Under the pieces are notes generated by a model. That model saw nothing but the letters and a program-made list of their open reading frames with translations. It made no database searches and was not told the origin of the DNA. A program made the position numbers and the translations under genes. From NCBI RefSeq assembly GCF_014694455.1, contig NZ_JAAUWT010000007.1, forward strand, positions 124,001 to 188,000: 64,000 nt of DNA. Direction: 5' to 3'. Source of the stretch: Vibrio sp. S9_S30. Its GTDB lineage: Bacteria; Pseudomonadota; Gammaproteobacteria; Enterobacterales; Vibrionaceae. Numbering within the stretch: the first letter of the stretch is position 1; each line of letters opens with the position of its first letter. This document shows, in pieces, positions 11,211 through 21,833 of the stretch.

Positions 11211-11236
11211 GCACTCAACTCCTTACTAAAGTACTA

Positions 11237-11500
11237 TTAATCTTCAGATTTCTCTTGTGGACGTTCAGGAGAACGTTCTGTGTTGCTGTGATGCGTTACC
11301 GCACGAGCAGGTACCACAGTAGAGATCGCATGCTTGTAAACCATTTGATTAACAGTATTTTTCAACAAGATCACAAACTGATCGAAAGACTCGATCTGAC
11401 CTTGAAGTTTGATACCGTTAACAAGATAGATAGATACAGGTACACGCTCGCGGCGTAGCGCATTTAGAAATGGGTCTTGTAAAGACTGCCCCTTAGCCAT
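11237..11500 (-). CDS. hfq: RNA chaperone Hfq
   Basis: Hexameric Sm-like protein that pairs small RNAs with mRNAs. 87 residues. Starts [36 protein letters not shown]; Sm1 and Sm2 motifs are intact, including the [11 protein letters not shown] stretch near residues 55-64 that lines the U-binding proximal face. The C-terminal tail (~20 residues) is short, as in Vibrio. The 115-bp gap to miaA leaves room for a promoter. Confidence 0.97.
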   Translation of the reverse strand: MAKGQSLQDPFLNALRRERVPVSIYLVNGIKLQGQIESFDQFVILLKNTVNQMVYKHAISTVVPARAVTHHSNTERSPERPQEKSED

Positions 11501-11615
11501 TTTATTTTCCTTATTTGATTGTATTTTTAATTTTATTTAGCTATTCCGAGAGCTGTTTTTGCATTCGAGCTAAATGAAAAAGTGCGCAAAAACGATCACA
11601 TTATACACAGTGAAA

Positions 11616-12548
11616 TCAATCCGATGCTATGGCATTTGACATACTTTCTAGTGCATCTTCAATGTGTTCGCTATCTAACCAAGTTAAACCATCCCAACTG
11701 CGCAGCCAGGTGATTTGTCGCTTGGCCAATTGACGGGTTGCACAGATTCCGCGAAAAACCGCATCATCCAACGAGCAACTCCCATCCAAATAATCCCACA
11801 TTTGCCTGTAACCAACACATCGAATCGAAGGTAGATCCGGATGAAGATCTTTTCTAGCGTATAACGCCTGAACTTCTTCTTCAAATCCTGCATTGATCAT
11901 TTTTTCAAATCGGAGCTCGATACGGCGGTGGAGCTCTGCCCTTTCCTTGGGGGCTATCGCAAATTGCTTTACCTTAAATGGCAAGGGCTTACCTTGCTTT
12001 TTGGTCAGTTCAGTAAGAGTTTTACCTGAAATTTTGTAAACTTCCAATGCCCGTGACAATCTTTGTGGATCATTCGGGTGAATTCTCTTCGCTGATACTG
12101 GATCAATTTCTTTTAGTTTATCGTGCAATGCTGACCAACCAAAAGTCAACGCATCTTGCTCTATTTCTTGACGAATTGCGGGATCTGCCGCAGGCAAAGG
12201 CGACAACCCTTCTAATAGAGCCTTGTAATACAGCATAGTTCCGCCAACTAAGAGGGGAATTTTGCCTTGCGAAACGATTTCATGCATTTGTTCGAGTGCG
12301 TCTCGACGAAAATCCGCCGCAGAATACGATTCGCTTGGGTCAAGAATATCGATCAAACGATGCGGAGCAAGTTCTAGCTCTCGCTCATCTGGTTTTGCTG
12401 TGCCAATATCCATACCTTTGTAGATCAACGCCGAATCAACGCTAATGATCTCCACTGGGTATTTTTGTCTTAATCGTATTGCTACTTCGGTTTTACCCGA
12501 CGCTGTTGGTCCCATTAAAAATAGGGCCAATGGAAGTTTATCTGTCAT
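11616..12548 (-). CDS. miaA: tRNA dimethylallyltransferase MiaA
   Basis: Adds the dimethylallyl group to A37 of tRNAs reading U-starting codons. About 310 residues. P-loop GPTASGKT near the start, then [16 protein letters not shown] (substrate/catalytic Asp and Thr region), and RLSRALEVY and the swinging C-terminal helical region. I take the ATG at 12548, which overlaps the mutL stop as TGATG; a GTG one codon earlier is also possible. The overlap indicates translational coupling to mutL. Confidence 0.95.
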   Translation of the reverse strand: MTDKLPLALFLMGPTASGKTEVAIRLRQKYPVEIISVDSALIYKGMDIGTAKPDERELELAPHRLIDILDPSESYSAADFRRDALEQMHEIVSQGKIPLLVGGTMLYYKALLEGLSPLPAADPAIRQEIEQDALTFGWSALHDKLKEIDPVSAKRIHPNDPQRLSRALEVYKISGKTLTELTKKQGKPLPFKVKQFAIAPKERAELHRRIELRFEKMINAGFEEEVQALYARKDLHPDLPSIRCVGYRQMWDYLDGSCSLDDAVFRGICATRQLAKRQITWLRSWDGLTWLDSEHIEDALESMSNAIASD

Positions 12549-14518
12549 CACGAATTCAATGCTGCAATGGTGGATGCGAAATCAATCGGCTGACAAAACA
12601 CTGGGTCATCAACGGGCAGCCGCCCCTTTCTCAGGTTTTCAATGTCCGAAATTAATTGTATGGCCTCTGATGTTGAGTAGGTTGCTTTAACCTGAGTCAC
12701 TTTAGTTGCCAGCCAATTAGAAACTTGCTTCGCCTCAATTTCTTGGGTTTGGTTCTGTAGATACGATAACAGATCTGGTATCAATAATTGCAGATTTTGC
12801 TGTCTGATGGGCTGTGGCACGGCCATCACCATGATACCTCGCGTATTTTTTTCACGCAGCTGAATTCCAAGTCGCTGAAGCAAAGTATCAAATTGTGAAA
12901 CCTGTTCAACCAAGTTCTTATCCAGTTTGAGCGAAAGCGGCACAAGGAGAGGCTGAGCTTTTAAAGGAGACCCACTCACTGACAGCTGGCATTGAGTTCG
13001 ATACCACTCCGCCCTTGGTAAATTGACTAGCACACATTCTGGTTTCGCTTCCATCAACAAATATTGTTCACCAACGACTGTAAACGCTTTACCCAAAACA
13101 AAATCATCACGCTTCGTTTCTAGAGTACGTGGAGGTTTCGGTGTACTTTGCGCTTCGCGCTCTATGGGGTTTATATCTTCAGATGTGCTAAGTAACTCTT
13201 TGTATGCTTCAACTTCCTGCCAGCTTGGTGCGTCTTCTTTACATTGAGGCCTATTTTTACCGCTGCCAGAACCTGAATGGCTTGACACTCTCGCTTGCTG
13301 CCATTCATTGCTTGTTGATGGTGTGTGAATACGCTGAACAGAGCCACTTGATTCGGTATTCGTTAAGTGCTGAGAAAATATTGGCTCTTTGTCGGAAGTC
13401 TGATCGGCTTTTCCAGGATACGCTGGCGAACCTGCAATGGCTTCCATTATACGATGCTGTGATTCATTGGGTTCAGACTGAGAATAAGCTGAAGCACGCG
13501 TTTCTATCGGAATAATGACTTCTGCTTGCGACAATGCATCACTCAGTGCTTGGTAGATAAAGTCGTGTACTAGCCGCGCTTGATGGAAACGTACTTCGTG
13601 TTTCGCGGGATGCACATTCACATCAACTTGATGGGGATCAAGCTCAATAAACAAGACGTATGTGGCAAACTGATCGGGACTTAAGCCGTTTTCATAGCTC
13701 TGTCGAATGGCATGATTGATCAGTTTATCTCTCATCATTCGACCATTCACATAACAATACTGCAAGTCGCTTTGTTGACGAGCCCCTTCCGGTGTGGTGA
13801 CCCAACCATGCAATTTCAGCCCTTGATGCTCCACACTGATTTTCAGCATGTGTCTGACAAAGGCACTGCCACACACAGCAGTAATACGGGCTTCTTCTTG
13901 GCGACCTGTTTTCGCTGCGCGATACTGTCGAATCATTTTCCCGTTATGGCGCAAATTGATGGTCACATCGAATCGGCTTAAAGCAATGCGCTTTAGCAAT
14001 TCGTCTATGTGTGAGAATTCCGTTTTCTCTGTACGTAAAAACTTTCGACGGGCGGGCGTGTTAAAAAACAAATCCAAGACTTCGACGGACGTACCTATCG
14101 GGTGAGCCGTTGGCTGGAGCTTTACTTCCATATCTCGACCTTCACTGTATGCAGACCATGCCTGATCTTGGGTTGCAGGTCGGGATGTGATGGTTAATCG
14201 AGAAACGGAGCTGATACTGGCGAGCGCTTCGCCTCGAAACCCTAAACTCATAATGGCTTCAAGATCATCCAATGTGTGGATTTTCGAGGTGGCATGACGA
14301 CTCAACGCCAATCCAAGTTCGCCTTTAATGATGCCTTTACCGTTGTCACGGACACGAATAAGTTTAGCGCCACCTTTATCTATATCAATATCGATGCGAG
14401 TCGCGCCAGAGTCTAAGCTGTTCTCAACCAGTTCTTTTACAACAGACGCGGGTCTTTCAACCACTTCACCAGCGGCAATTTGATTCGCCAAACGTGCAGG
14501 CAGTATTTTTATCGTCAT
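12548..14518 (-). CDS. mutL: DNA mismatch repair protein MutL
   Basis: Links MutS mismatch recognition to downstream excision. 656 residues. The N-terminal GHKL ATPase shows [25 protein letters not shown] and [10 protein letters not shown]; a Ser/Gln-rich linker covers about 340-460; a C-terminal dimerisation domain follows. As expected for species with MutH, there is no DQHAxxER endonuclease motif in the C-terminal part. The start ATG overlaps the amiB stop (TAATG), and the stop overlaps miaA. Confidence 0.96.
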   Translation of the reverse strand: MTIKILPARLANQIAAGEVVERPASVVKELVENSLDSGATRIDIDIDKGGAKLIRVRDNGKGIIKGELGLALSRHATSKIHTLDDLEAIMSLGFRGEALASISSVSRLTITSRPATQDQAWSAYSEGRDMEVKLQPTAHPIGTSVEVLDLFFNTPARRKFLRTEKTEFSHIDELLKRIALSRFDVTINLRHNGKMIRQYRAAKTGRQEEARITAVCGSAFVRHMLKISVEHQGLKLHGWVTTPEGARQQSDLQYCYVNGRMMRDKLINHAIRQSYENGLSPDQFATYVLFIELDPHQVDVNVHPAKHEVRFHQARLVHDFIYQALSDALSQAEVIIPIETRASAYSQSEPNESQHRIMEAIAGSPAYPGKADQTSDKEPIFSQHLTNTESSGSVQRIHTPSTSNEWQQARVSSHSGSGSGKNRPQCKEDAPSWQEVEAYKELLSTSEDINPIEREAQSTPKPPRTLETKRDDFVLGKAFTVVGEQYLLMEAKPECVLVNLPRAEWYRTQCQLSVSGSPLKAQPLLVPLSLKLDKNLVEQVSQFDTLLQRLGIQLREKNTRGIMVMAVPQPIRQQNLQLLIPDLLSYLQNQTQEIEAKQVSNWLATKVTQVKATYSTSEAIQLISDIENLRKGRLPVDDPVFCQPIDFASTIAALNS

Positions 14519-16230
14519 TATTTGCTCGGAATGATCAAAACCTGTCCTACCGATAAGGTATCAGATTTGAGGTTGTTCACTTTCTTGATGGCAGAAGTCG
14601 ACACACCATATTGAGATGCAATTTTTCCAAGGTACTCGCCTTTTCTAACCTTATGCTTCACCACTGGTTTATCTTTCAGTTTGACCTGAATGTTTAACTC
14701 CTGCCCAACCTTTAGCGTATTCGACTTCAACTTATTTTGCTGTTTAATACTCGCGACGGACACATTATACTTGCTCGCTATCTTCCCAAGATACTCACCC
14801 GGTTTCACGACATGTGTAATAACCTGAGTTTTCGTCGATGGCGTCGTTGGAGTGTTTCCTGAAATAATCAGTACTTGCCCAACAGAAATATGGGTACTTT
14901 TTAGCTTATTCGTTTCAATGATGGCTTGAATTGTCGTTCCGTATTGTTGTGCAATTCGAGACAACGACTCCCCACGTACCACCTTGTGCTTAATACTCGC
15001 ACCTTTATTTGCCAACAAAGTACCTTCTGGTGGATTCGCTTCAAAATAATCCACAATGGCTTTCGATAATGACCGAGCTAACTTATCTTGGTGTGCAGGC
15101 TGGAATAACAACTTTTCTTCCGTTGGATTAGAAATAAACCCCGTTTCAACCAATACCGAAGGAATATCTGGCGACTTTAATACGGCCAAGCTTGCGTGAA
15201 CGGGTTCGCTCTTATGAAGACGAGTCACTTTGCCCATTTCTTTCAGAATATTGGTTGCGACTTTATAGCCTTCTTTCTGAGAATAACTGAATTTCAAATC
15301 CAGAAGGGTCTGGCTTAGGTTGCGATCGTTGTTGTGCTTAGAGAGCACCTCACCCGCCCCACCAAGTAACTCTGATTGCTCTTCATGCTTCTCGACCCAA
15401 CGAGCAATTTCACTGTTTGCCCTTCTGACATTCAGAACAAAAACAGATCCACCTCGCGGCTGCGGAGAGCGGAAGCTGTCGGCATGCACAGAAACAAGCA
15501 AGTGTGCTTTGTTTTCCCGCGCGATTTCAGAACGTTTATTAAGGTTAACGAAGTAATCACCAGTGCGGGTCAACACAGCACGAACACCACGTACTTGGTT
15601 AAGCTCTCGTGCCAGTTTTTTAGAAATCGCTAGCGTCGCGTGTTTTTCATATTTTTTTGTGGGTCCGATGGAACCGGGATCCTCACCACCATGCCCAGGA
15701 TCAATTGCAATAATGACGTCAGCGTACCCTAAAAATTGAGAGGCATCCTTACCGGGTGAAAGTGTAGATGGAACAATTGGCTTCGATGGCAGAACTTTAG
15801 CAGGTTCACTGACTTTGCCGTGAGGCAAATCGATCACGAGACGATGACCATACTGCCCACCGGGTGTGGGACTGAGCTTGAATAAGTTTGGGGTGGTTGG
15901 CTTCTTCAATTCGAAGACCAAGCGATAAGTGCCTTTTTCAGGCGGGGTGCTTTTCCGAATTTTTTTGAGTACCTCAGAATCTTTCACGTTGTTGGGCAGT
16001 TTAGCTTTCACATTCGTTTGTTTAAGATCCACAACCAAACGCGCTGGATTCGTTAGTGTAAAGTAGCTGTAATTGGCTTCACTGCTCAAATCAATGACAA
16101 TACGGGTTTCTTCCGGCGAAGGCCAAACTCTTACACCTTCAAGCGTATTCGCTGATACTTTGCCAGCAACCCCGAACAGAAAAAAGAAAGCAAGCAGTAA
16201 AAATGCTCGAAATTGCTTATAAATCAACAC
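14518..16230 (-). CDS. amiB: N-acetylmuramoyl-L-alanine amidase AmiB with three LysM domains
   Basis: Periplasmic zinc amidase that cuts septal peptidoglycan for cell separation. 570 residues. Signal peptide (about 1-27), AMIN domain (about 30-130, septal targeting), Amidase_3 domain (about 170-400) with the zinc motif [25 protein letters not shown] and the catalytic Glu in LVETGFISN. Three LysM repeats follow ([51 protein letters not shown]). E. coli AmiB lacks LysM; their presence is typical of Vibrio. Overlaps tsaE by 7 nt and mutL by 1 nt. Confidence 0.95.
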   Translation of the reverse strand: MLIYKQFRAFLLLAFFFLFGVAGKVSANTLEGVRVWPSPEETRIVIDLSSEANYSYFTLTNPARLVVDLKQTNVKAKLPNNVKDSEVLKKIRKSTPPEKGTYRLVFELKKPTTPNLFKLSPTPGGQYGHRLVIDLPHGKVSEPAKVLPSKPIVPSTLSPGKDASQFLGYADVIIAIDPGHGGEDPGSIGPTKKYEKHATLAISKKLARELNQVRGVRAVLTRTGDYFVNLNKRSEIARENKAHLLVSVHADSFRSPQPRGGSVFVLNVRRANSEIARWVEKHEEQSELLGGAGEVLSKHNNDRNLSQTLLDLKFSYSQKEGYKVATNILKEMGKVTRLHKSEPVHASLAVLKSPDIPSVLVETGFISNPTEEKLLFQPAHQDKLARSLSKAIVDYFEANPPEGTLLANKGASIKHKVVRGESLSRIAQQYGTTIQAIIETNKLKSTHISVGQVLIISGNTPTTPSTKTQVITHVVKPGEYLGKIASKYNVSVASIKQQNKLKSNTLKVGQELNIQVKLKDKPVVKHKVRKGEYLGKIASQYGVSTSAIKKVNNLKSDTLSVGQVLIIPSK

Positions 16231-16697
16231 GACTCCAAATTCTTAAGCAAAGCATAACCATAATCCGTATTCGCGGTAACCGTTGCAATACGTTGGGTTT
16301 GGTCATATTTCATTTCAATATCCAAGTCAGGAGAAGGTAGAAGCCCTTCGCCTTTTTCTGGCCACTCTACAAGACAGATAGCATCCGGAGTAAAGTAATC
16401 ACGAATCCCCATAAACTCCAACTCCTCTGGGTCTGCCAGCCGATACAAGTCAAAATGATACACTTGCCACTCTTTTAACTGGTAAGGCTCCACCAATGTA
16501 TAGGTTGGGCTTTTTACATTACCAACATGCCCAAGAAACCTTATAAAGCCACGGCTGAACGTCGTCTTGCCTGCGCCTAAATCACCATGTAAGTAAATCG
16601 TCGTTTGCTGGGTGCATGCCTTCGCTACAAGCTGTCCAAATTCGACCGTCGCGCTTTCATCAATGAGAGAATAATGTTTCATGTTCATTTGTTGCAT
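16224..16697 (-). CDS. tsaE: tRNA threonylcarbamoyladenosine ATPase TsaE
   Basis: ATPase of the TsaBDE complex that makes t6A37 in tRNA. Walker [15 protein letters not shown] and the YTLVEPY and [15 protein letters not shown] motifs are present. A longer frame begins at 16772, but its extra N-terminus has no family counterpart. Three nearby ATGs (16697, 16688, 16682) could start the protein; 16697 has a GGA five bases upstream, while 16682 ([10 protein letters not shown]) gives the typical ~152 residues. Precise start uncertain. Overlaps amiB. Confidence 0.9.
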   Translation of the reverse strand: MQQMNMKHYSLIDESATVEFGQLVAKACTQQTTIYLHGDLGAGKTTFSRGFIRFLGHVGNVKSPTYTLVEPYQLKEWQVYHFDLYRLADPEELEFMGIRDYFTPDAICLVEWPEKGEGLLPSPDLDIEMKYDQTQRIATVTANTDYGYALLKNLESC

Positions 16698-16927
16698 GTT
16701 CCAGTATCGATCAACGACTATATTAAATTCAAAAGAAACGGAATAGTAAACCGTGTTGGTTTTGAGAGACAAGATCTTATCTGTTAAGAAACGATAAAAA
16801 AATACCCATTTATGAAGCCTTTTAGCTCAAGCTAGCCGTATGTATCCAATTTTCTCTACTGGAAAGGTGTTCTTTTTACTTATAGGATCAGTTAGAATCG
16901 TCGCCCTTTTTTCACGCTATTTGCATC

Positions 16928-18040
16928 ATGGATTACTCCGAACTTGCCGTCAAAATTAAACAGTGGGCTATAGAACTTGGCTTCCAAAAAGTAGGCATTT
17001 GTGATGTCGACTTAAAAGAGCACGAAAAACCACTACAAGACTGGCTAGACTCAGGTTACCACGGAGAAATGGACTGGATGGCTCGCCACGGAATGATGCG
17101 CGCGCGACCAGACGAATTATTACCCGGAACCGTTCGGGTGATCAGCGCTCGTATGAACTATCTCCCTCCCGATGCTCAATTTGCAAGTAACCTTAAAGAC
17201 CCTAACCAAGGTTACGTAAGCCGATACGCCCTTGGACGCGATTACCACAAATTGGTACGCAATCAACTTAAAAAGCTAGGGCAAAGAATTGAGCAAGAGG
17301 TAGGAAAGTTTGGCTATCGTCCGTTTGTCGACTCGGCACCGCTCTTGGAACGCCCCTTAGCTCAAAAAGCAGGGCTGGGTTGGACGGGAAAACATTCTCT
17401 GATATTAGATGAAAGCGCTGGCTCTTGGTTCTTCCTAGGTGAACTGCTGATTGATTTGCCCTTACCTGTCGATGAACCGTCTTCCGATCAGTGTGGAAGT
17501 TGCAAAGCATGCATTACCTCATGTCCAACAGGGGCTATTGTAAGTGAAGGGGTGATCGACTCTCGTCTTTGTATTTCGTATCTGACGATTGAACTCAGTG
17601 GAAAAATCCCAGTGGAGCTTCGCTCTAAAATGGGTAACAGGATATACGGCTGTGACGATTGCCAATTAGTGTGCCCATGGAACCGCGAAGCTGACATTAC
17701 TGACCAAACAGACTTTCATCGGCGTGATGCATTTGGCTCCTCCGAACTTATCACTTTGATCTCATGGTCCGAACAAGAGTTTCTGAAAAAAATGGAAGGT
17801 TCCGCAATTCGACGCATTGGTCATATACAGTGGATGAGAAATATCGCTGTCGCCATGGGAAATGCGCCCTTTTCTCAGGACATCGTCTATGCTCTTCGAG
17901 GGAGAATGGGAATGGATGACAATTTGGACGAGCACATTCAATGGGCAATCGATAGCCAAATGGCAAAAACACCGATAAAAGATAGGAAAAAAGAGCGCTT
18001 AATCAGAATTATCCAAAAAGGTTTACCAAGAGATGCCTAA
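16928..18040 (+). CDS. queG: Epoxyqueuosine reductase QueG
   Basis: Cobalamin and iron-sulphur enzyme performing the last step of queuosine synthesis in tRNA. 370 residues. Two [4Fe-4S] motifs: CGSCKACITSCPTGAI (about residue 190) and CDDCQLVCPW (about residue 240), as in the family. The start MDYSELAVKIKQWAIELGF fits. Divergent from tsaE and convergent with the tRNA array, as in E. coli. Confidence 0.95.
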   Translation: MDYSELAVKIKQWAIELGFQKVGICDVDLKEHEKPLQDWLDSGYHGEMDWMARHGMMRARPDELLPGTVRVISARMNYLPPDAQFASNLKDPNQGYVSRYALGRDYHKLVRNQLKKLGQRIEQEVGKFGYRPFVDSAPLLERPLAQKAGLGWTGKHSLILDESAGSWFFLGELLIDLPLPVDEPSSDQCGSCKACITSCPTGAIVSEGVIDSRLCISYLTIELSGKIPVELRSKMGNRIYGCDDCQLVCPWNREADITDQTDFHRRDAFGSSELITLISWSEQEFLKKMEGSAIRRIGHIQWMRNIAVAMGNAPFSQDIVYALRGRMGMDDNLDEHIQWAIDSQMAKTPIKDRKKERLIRIIQKGLPRDA

Positions 18041-18125
18041 TGACTTAGGAAACTGACTCCTTATAGAACGCCCAAGAATTTATTTTCTGTAATGAAAAGT
18101 TCAAAATCTGAGACGGTATTTATAC

Positions 18126-18508
18126 CTATAATTTGATTTAATTCTCAAAAAGTACTCTATGTGGAAAAAAGCGAATTTGGTAGCACAGATAGCTGGATAA
18201 TGAAAAGTTAAACACAGATACAATAAATGACGAGGATCAAAAAAATACGAGTTAATGATCTTAACCCTTGCATCCATCGGAAAGTAAAAGCATCTCTCGA
18301 CGCCTTATATACATAGACTTACATGAGTTTCATCTTTACCCGTGATGACGAAAACAAAAGAATGATCCTTGCCAATCCTTTCAAAACCCCTTAATAAAAC
18401 AATTTATCAACCAAGTTATCCACAGAACATGATTTGTGGATAAGTCTGTTAGTTAAATTGTAAACATGCAGCAGGCTCCCCTATATACTTATTGAAAGCA
18501 GTGGAAAA
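18126..18508. other. DnaA-box cluster between queG and the tRNA-Gly array (datA-like)
   Basis: The 690-bp gap after queG holds no gene I can support. It contains two perfect DnaA boxes in inverted orientation, TTATCCACA at 18416-18424 and TGTGGATAA at 18435-18443, separated by 10 bp. A third box of the accepted TTTTCCACA type is at 18160-18168 (minus strand). Two one-mismatch boxes are at 18208-18216 and 18500-18508, and a one-mismatch IHF-like element at 18126-18138. In E. coli the DnaA-titrating, DnaA-ATP-hydrolysing locus datA lies next to glyVXY in this neighbourhood. Homologous function is inferred. Confidence 0.55.
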
Positions 18509-18550
18509 CTGAGCACCGTTTATGGCATCGGCTAGCTTTAAATGGAAAAC

Positions 18551-18572
18551 GAAAAAAACACCCGACTGGGTG
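18551..18572 (-). terminator. Terminator of the tRNA operon
   Basis: On the minus strand: CACCC-AGTC-GGGTG stem followed by seven T residues. It lies beyond the last tRNA gene and the decayed tRNA copy. Confidence 0.75.
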
Positions 18573-18730
18573 ATTGTTTTGTTTCTTTCTGGGGTAATGC
18601 TTCACAGCATTCATAAAGAGCGGTTGATGCGTCTTCACATCATTCCCTTTCAGGAGAATAGCCACTAATAATTATAGTGAGAAATTTTACTTTCTAAGCA
18701 CTTTTCAGTTGCTAAGTGAAAAAATTCAGA

Positions 18731-18793
18731 TCGACACACGAGGTACCTGAACTTCAAAGAACTAGGCGTGACCTCAACCTTAGCAAGCTTGTA
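18731..18793 (-). pseudogene. Decayed tRNA-Gly copy
   Basis: The segment repeats pieces of the neighbouring tRNA-Gly (CGACACACGAGGT, GTGACCTCAACCTTAGCAAG) but the T-arm, anticodon stem and acceptor pairing are broken and the 5' part is missing. It is the ninth, degenerate unit at the 3' end of the array. Confidence 0.7.
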
Positions 18794-18830
18794 TGTTTAA
18801 GTGCTTTTTCGTTCCTAAACGAAGGAAATT

Positions 18831-18906
18831 TGGAGCGACACACGAGGTTCGAACTCGTGACCTCAACCTTGGCAAGGTTGCGCTCTACCAGCTGAGCTAG
18901 TGTCGC
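18831..18906 (-). tRNA. tRNA-Gly (GCC), copy 1
   Basis: 76 nt, including an encoded CCA. Acceptor GCGACAC pairs GTGTCGC, anticodon loop TTGCCAA, T-loop TTCGAAC. All five Gly copies in the array have the same sequence by eye. Confidence 0.97.
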
Positions 18907-18938
18907 ATGATTCATCGCAATCGCAATCAATCTGAATG

Positions 18939-19015
<77 letters not shown>

Positions 19016-19077
19016 TCCGTATTTCGTCATCATTCAAAGCATGATGAGCGCTTATATTTCCCAATAGGGAAAGAATC

Positions 19078-19153
19078 TGGAGCGACACACGAGGTTCGAA
19101 CTCGTGACCTCAACCTTGGCAAGGTTGCGCTCTACCAGCTGAGCTAGTGTCGC
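19078..19153 (-). tRNA. tRNA-Gly (GCC), copy 2
   Basis: 76 nt, same structure and sequence as the other array copies, CCA encoded. Confidence 0.97.
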
Positions 19154-19202
19154 AGATCATCGTTAAGCACGATAAGAGCTTTTTTACTTTCAGGCTAGAA
19201 AG

Positions 19203-19278
19203 TGGAGCGACACACGAGGTTCGAACTCGTGACCTCAACCTTGGCAAGGTTGCGCTCTACCAGCTGAGCTAGTGTCGC
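19203..19278 (-). tRNA. tRNA-Gly (GCC), copy 3
   Basis: 76 nt with encoded CCA. It stands next to copy 2 with no fMet between, breaking the alternation of the array. Confidence 0.97.
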
Positions 19279-19310
19279 ATGATTCATCGCAAAAGCAATC
19301 AATCTAAATG

Positions 19311-19387
<77 letters not shown>

Positions 19388-19450
19388 TCCGTATTGTAGT
19401 CATTATTTAAAGCATAATGAAAGCTTATTATTTCCATATTAAGTGGAAAT

Positions 19451-19526
19451 TGGAGCGACACACGAGGTTCGAACTCGTGACCTCAACCTTGGCAAGGTTG
19501 CGCTCTACCAGCTGAGCTAGTGTCGC
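19451..19526 (-). tRNA. tRNA-Gly (GCC), copy 4
   Basis: 76 nt, CCA encoded, identical by eye to the other Gly copies. Confidence 0.97.
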
Positions 19527-19558
19527 ATGATTCATCGCAAAAGCAATCAACCTAAATT

Positions 19559-19635
<77 letters not shown>

Positions 19636-19698
19636 TCCGTATTGTCGTCATCATTTAAAGCATGATGAAAGCTTGTCACTTCCAAACTGCGTGGAAAC

Positions 19699-19774
19699 TG
19701 GAGCGACACACGAGGTTCGAACTCGTGACCTCAACCTTGGCAAGGTTGCGCTCTACCAGCTGAGCTAGTGTCGC
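19699..19774 (-). tRNA. tRNA-Gly (GCC), copy 5 (first in the operon)
   Basis: 76 nt, CCA encoded. It is promoter proximal in the minus-strand operon. Confidence 0.97.
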
Positions 19775-19806
19775 ATTCACAACGTTTCCGCCGTTTAGGG
19801 CTGCGA

Positions 19807-19834
19807 ATTATAAGAGCATTTTCTTTTGATGCAA
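19807..19834 (-). promoter_or_regulatory. Promoter of the tRNA operon
   Basis: On the minus strand: TTGCAT (19829-19834), 16-nt spacer, perfect TATAAT (19807-19812), followed by a G/C-containing discriminator typical of stable-RNA promoters under stringent control. Confidence 0.75.
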
Positions 19835-20017
19835 GCCCTTCATTCAAAAAAATCAAAAAAAATGTCGATTCGATGAAAAAAGAAACAAAACTCATCGTAT
19901 TCGTTCATCCCTTAAGCAATTCAATCATATAAGGTTGATTTTAAAAAGCTCAACATTCACCGATACCCGCACTTTCAGACACCTTAGAAAGACAGCACGG
20001 GTAACACTGAGGGGAAA

Positions 20018-20563
20018 CTAGATGCTAAATACTTGCTTGCGATAAAACCGAAGTTCAGCGATGGACTCACGAATATCATCCAAAGCAAGATGGCTTCCTG
20101 TTTTTGAGAACTGTTTTAGCACGTCAGGTTTCCATCGACGTGTCAGCTCCTTAATGGTGCTGACATCGATGCAGCGATAATGAAAGTACGCTTCAAGCTC
20201 CGGCATAAATTCATAGAGAAAACGACGATCCTGACCGACACTATTACCGCAAATGGGGGATTTACCAGCGGGCACCCAGTGTTTTAAGAATTCTATCGTT
20301 TGCTCGATGGCTTGTTGCTCTGTCACTGTACTCTGTTTTACCCGCTTTACTAAACCACTGCCTGTATGAGTGGTTGTGCACCATTCATCCATTTTCGCCA
20401 GCTCTTCTTCAGGTTGATGAATTGCGAGAACGGGTCCTTCAGCGAGAATATTGAGCTCACTATCGGTAACAATAGTAGCGATTTCAATGATCTTATGGGT
20501 TTCAGGGTTTAACCCTGTCATCTCGAGATCGATCCAAATTAAGTTTTGATCGCTGAACGACAT
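20018..20563 (-). CDS. orn: Oligoribonuclease
   Basis: 3'-to-5' exonuclease that finishes di- and short oligoribonucleotides, including pGpG from cyclic-di-GMP breakdown. 181 residues from [18 protein letters not shown]. DEDDh motifs: DLEMTG (D, E), the central [11 protein letters not shown] (D) and [11 protein letters not shown] (H, D). The frame is open to 20650, but the extra 29 residues have no family match, so I use the ATG at 20563. Divergent from rsgA, upstream of the tRNA operon, as in E. coli. Confidence 0.95.
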   Translation of the reverse strand: MSFSDQNLIWIDLEMTGLNPETHKIIEIATIVTDSELNILAEGPVLAIHQPEEELAKMDEWCTTTHTGSGLVKRVKQSTVTEQQAIEQTIEFLKHWVPAGKSPICGNSVGQDRRFLYEFMPELEAYFHYRCIDVSTIKELTRRWKPDVLKQFSKTGSHLALDDIRESIAELRFYRKQVFSI

Positions 20564-20643
20564 AGATGAATTGCCTATTTTGTTGATAAAAGAGGTATCA
20601 TACCCACCTATTTTGGAATTCCAACTAAAGAAGTTGATAATCC

Positions 20644-21699
20644 GTGGCAAAAAAGAAAAAGCTCACAAAAGGTCAAGTACGACGCGTTCGTCATAATCAA
20701 AAAAAGCGATTAACCCAAGAAGAAACCATCCAATGGGAAGAATCTATGTTGGGATCAGCTAAATCGGGGCTGGTCATCACTCGCTTTGGTCAACACGCCG
20801 ACATTGAAGACAGTGAATCTGGAAGCGTCCATCGCTGCAATCTCAGACGAGGTATTGAAAGTTTAGTCTCTGGAGACAAAGTTATCTGGCGATCGGGGCA
20901 TGAATCTATGGCCGGTATTGCGGGTGTGGTTGAAGCTGTCGAACCAAGAACTTCCATTTTAACTCGTCCAGACTACTACGACGGCTTAAAACCTGTGGCA
21001 GCGAACATTGATCAAATGGTGATCGTGACTTCTGTTTTGCCTGAACTTTCTCTCAATATTATTGATCGCTACCTTGTGGCTTCCGAGACATTAAATATTG
21101 AACCTTTAATCGTTTTGAATAAAATCGACTTGCTTGATAAGGCGCAACGCGAAACCTATCTTGAATGGTTAGCTGAATACGAGAAAATTGGCTACAAAGT
21201 CCTGTTTGTCAGTAAGGAATCCGGAGAAGGGATCAAAGAACTGCAAGCCGAACTTAAAGATAGAATCAACATCTTCGTAGGGCAATCTGGCGTCGGAAAA
21301 TCCAGCTTAGTCAATGCGTTAATGCCGGAAGTCGATGCCGAAGAAGGTGCCGTATCTGAAAACTCGGGCTTAGGGCAACACACAACGACCACCGCAAGAC
21401 TGTATCACTTCCCTAAAGGTGGCGACCTTATCGATTCGCCAGGAGTGCGTGAATTTGGTCTTTGGCATTTAGAATCCGAAGAAGTGACGGAAGCTTTTAT
21501 CGAATTTCGACCGTTTCTAGGTGGCTGTAAGTTTCGCGATTGTAAACACAATGATGACCCTGGCTGCATTATACGTGAAGCGGTCGAACGCGGAGACATC
21601 AGCGATATCCGTTTTGAAAACTACCACCGCATTATTGATAGCATGGGTGAGAACAAAGCTAACAGGCAGTACTCACGCAATAAAAAAGCCGATTTGTAA
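20644..21699 (+). CDS. rsgA: Ribosome small-subunit GTPase RsgA
   Basis: Circularly permuted GTPase that proofreads 30S maturation. 351 residues; starts at GTG ([23 protein letters not shown], a basic N-terminus). OB fold (about 40-110), then G4 NKID before G1 [14 protein letters not shown] and G3 DSPGVREF, the permuted order. The C-terminal zinc motif (C-KFRD-C-KH-...-C) is visible in [16 protein letters not shown]. Followed by psd as in enterobacteria. Confidence 0.95.
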   Translation: MAKKKKLTKGQVRRVRHNQKKRLTQEETIQWEESMLGSAKSGLVITRFGQHADIEDSESGSVHRCNLRRGIESLVSGDKVIWRSGHESMAGIAGVVEAVEPRTSILTRPDYYDGLKPVAANIDQMVIVTSVLPELSLNIIDRYLVASETLNIEPLIVLNKIDLLDKAQRETYLEWLAEYEKIGYKVLFVSKESGEGIKELQAELKDRINIFVGQSGVGKSSLVNALMPEVDAEEGAVSENSGLGQHTTTTARLYHFPKGGDLIDSPGVREFGLWHLESEEVTEAFIEFRPFLGGCKFRDCKHNDDPGCIIREAVERGDISDIRFENYHRIIDSMGENKANRQYSRNKKADL

Positions 21700-21740
21700 T
21701 CATAAGGCTCCCTCTTGGCGATATTTGCCACAATTTTGTG

Positions 21741-21765
21741 GTAAATCGTAAACCCTTAATGTAAA
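21741..21765 (+). promoter_or_regulatory. Three GTAAA elements upstream of psd (possible CpxR site)
   Basis: GTAAA occurs at 21741-21745, 21748-21752 and 21761-21765; the last two are 8 nt apart, at the outer range of the GTAAA-N4-8-GTAAA CpxR box. E. coli psd is CpxR activated. A 22-bp imperfect dyad (21724-21745, TTTGCCACAA/TTGTGGTAAA) overlaps it. Confidence 0.4.
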
Positions 21766-21833
21766 GAAGCTGACAACAGAAGTGAGATTCAGTAACATCT
21801 CGCGCCGACTTGTAAAACAATTTGGAACCAATT

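Noticed and set aside
14518..16230. AmiB LysM repeats as an assembly or recombination artefact
   Set aside because: The three repeats differ at the DNA level and Vibrio AmiB proteins normally carry LysM domains.
18416..18443. Inverted DnaA boxes as the chromosomal origin oriC
   Set aside because: No dnaA, gidA/mnmG, mioC or rpmH nearby and no AT-rich 13-mer array; a titration site fits better.
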